Assembly: GCA_021156265.1 (NCBI GenBank)
Contig: JAJNBR010000157.1
Coordinates: 1-6,823 of the forward strand
Source of the DNA: Flavipsychrobacter sp.
GTDB taxonomy: Bacteria; Bacteroidota; Bacteroidia; Chitinophagales; Chitinophagaceae
Reading direction: 5' to 3'
DNA length: 6,823 nt
The position numbers and the translations under genes are program-made. Below are positions 6,487 to 6,823 of this stretch, piece after piece (position 1 is the first letter of the stretch; each line of letters opens with the position of its first letter). The notes beneath the pieces were generated by a model. The model did not search any database and was not told the origin of the DNA. It worked only from the letters and a program-made list of their open reading frames with translations.

Positions 6487-6823
6487 GTAGGTATGCGGGG
6501 CATTTGTAGGTCTTTAACTGGAAAGAAAGATTGAATTGCAAAAACATATACTGATCGCGCGACTGGGTATTGCCCCTTTGTTTACCCGGACGCCCTAAGG
6601 GAACATCTGTTACTTCTACCGACCTATCCTGCAAAGCAGCTCCCGGACTGGGGTTTTGTGGATCGGACGGGAACTTATCGACTCCGACATATGTTTTGCT
6701 CACGTCATCTATATAATCGGTCAGTGTAAGCCTGTTGGCGACTTCTACTCCAAAGTTCAGACCCGGCCTGATCCAGTATTTGATACCAGCCCCCATAGGA
6801 AAGCAAATAGCAAAGTTGCCATA
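6467..6823 (-). CDS. Outer-membrane beta-barrel protein, DUF6089/PorG-like, C-terminal fragment
   Basis: The reading frame is open to the right edge of the window, so the 118 residues seen are the C-terminal part of a longer protein; the Met codon at 6796-6794 is internal, preceded in frame by YGNFAICFP. Features fitting DUF6089 outer-membrane barrels are the alternating strand FPMGAGIKYWI, the strand NFGVEVANRLTLTDYIDDVS followed by TYV, an ALQDRS segment, a loop ending in RGN, then the strand YMFLQFNLSFQL and a short tail with KCP. PorG, a type IX secretion component in P. gingivalis, belongs to this family, but most Bacteroidota carry related paralogues. Here the downstream neighbour is a convergent acetyltransferase, not the isoprenyl transferase (uppS) that often follows the PorG-type gene, which leans towards a paralogue. 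The family is assigned from memory of its pattern, with the N-terminal half unseen. The signal peptide and promoter are outside the window. Confidence 0.65.
   Translation of the reverse strand, partial: YGNFAICFPMGAGIKYWIRPGLNFGVEVANRLTLTDYIDDVSKTYVGVDKFPSDPQNPSPGAALQDRSVEVTDVPLGRPGKQRGNTQSRDQYMFLQFNLSFQLKTYKCPAYLREWQFM

Overview
The window looks like a chromosomal segment from a Bacteroidota bacterium, most plausibly Chitinophagaceae or a relative (inference, since there is no rRNA or other taxonomic marker). The reasons are a PorX-type response regulator, which is characteristic of this phylum, a DUF6089/PorG-like outer-membrane protein tail, a secreted protein whose signal peptide ends in the common ...QAQ form, mostly absent Shine-Dalgarno sequences, and two sites matching the Bacteroidetes promoter pattern TTTG-N19/20-TAnnTTTG. 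Base composition is moderate and looks even along the window. There is no sign of a mobile element, CRISPR array, tRNA or rRNA.

Layout from left to right. Positions 1-1064 (minus) hold the N-terminal third of gcvP, the glycine cleavage P-protein, cut by the window edge and served by its own well-matched promoter at 1103-1133. Then three genes run on the minus strand, in transcription order porX (5847-4291), a MoxR-family AAA+ ATPase (4222-3233) and a large exported TPR-like protein of unknown function (3215-1194). The gaps are 68 and 17 nt and show no clear internal promoter, so they are probably one transcription unit. A 153-nt divergent region (5848-6000) separates porX from a plus-strand GNAT acetyltransferase (6001-6465), which has a plausible promoter of its own. 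That gene converges on the C-terminal part of a DUF6089/PorG-like outer-membrane beta-barrel protein (6823-6467, minus). The two stop codons are one base apart and lie inside an imperfect inverted repeat.

How the genes may work together. PorX is known as the response regulator of the type IX secretion system (T9SS); it combines a receiver domain with a PglZ/alkaline-phosphatase-fold domain. Its apparent co-transcription with a MoxR chaperone-like ATPase and an exported TPR protein, without the VWA/DUF58 partners usual for MoxR, is the most interesting arrangement here. It could be an envelope- or secretion-related module, but that is inference from gene order. gcvP and the acetyltransferase look like independent metabolic genes. 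No wholly new system is demonstrable from this sequence alone.
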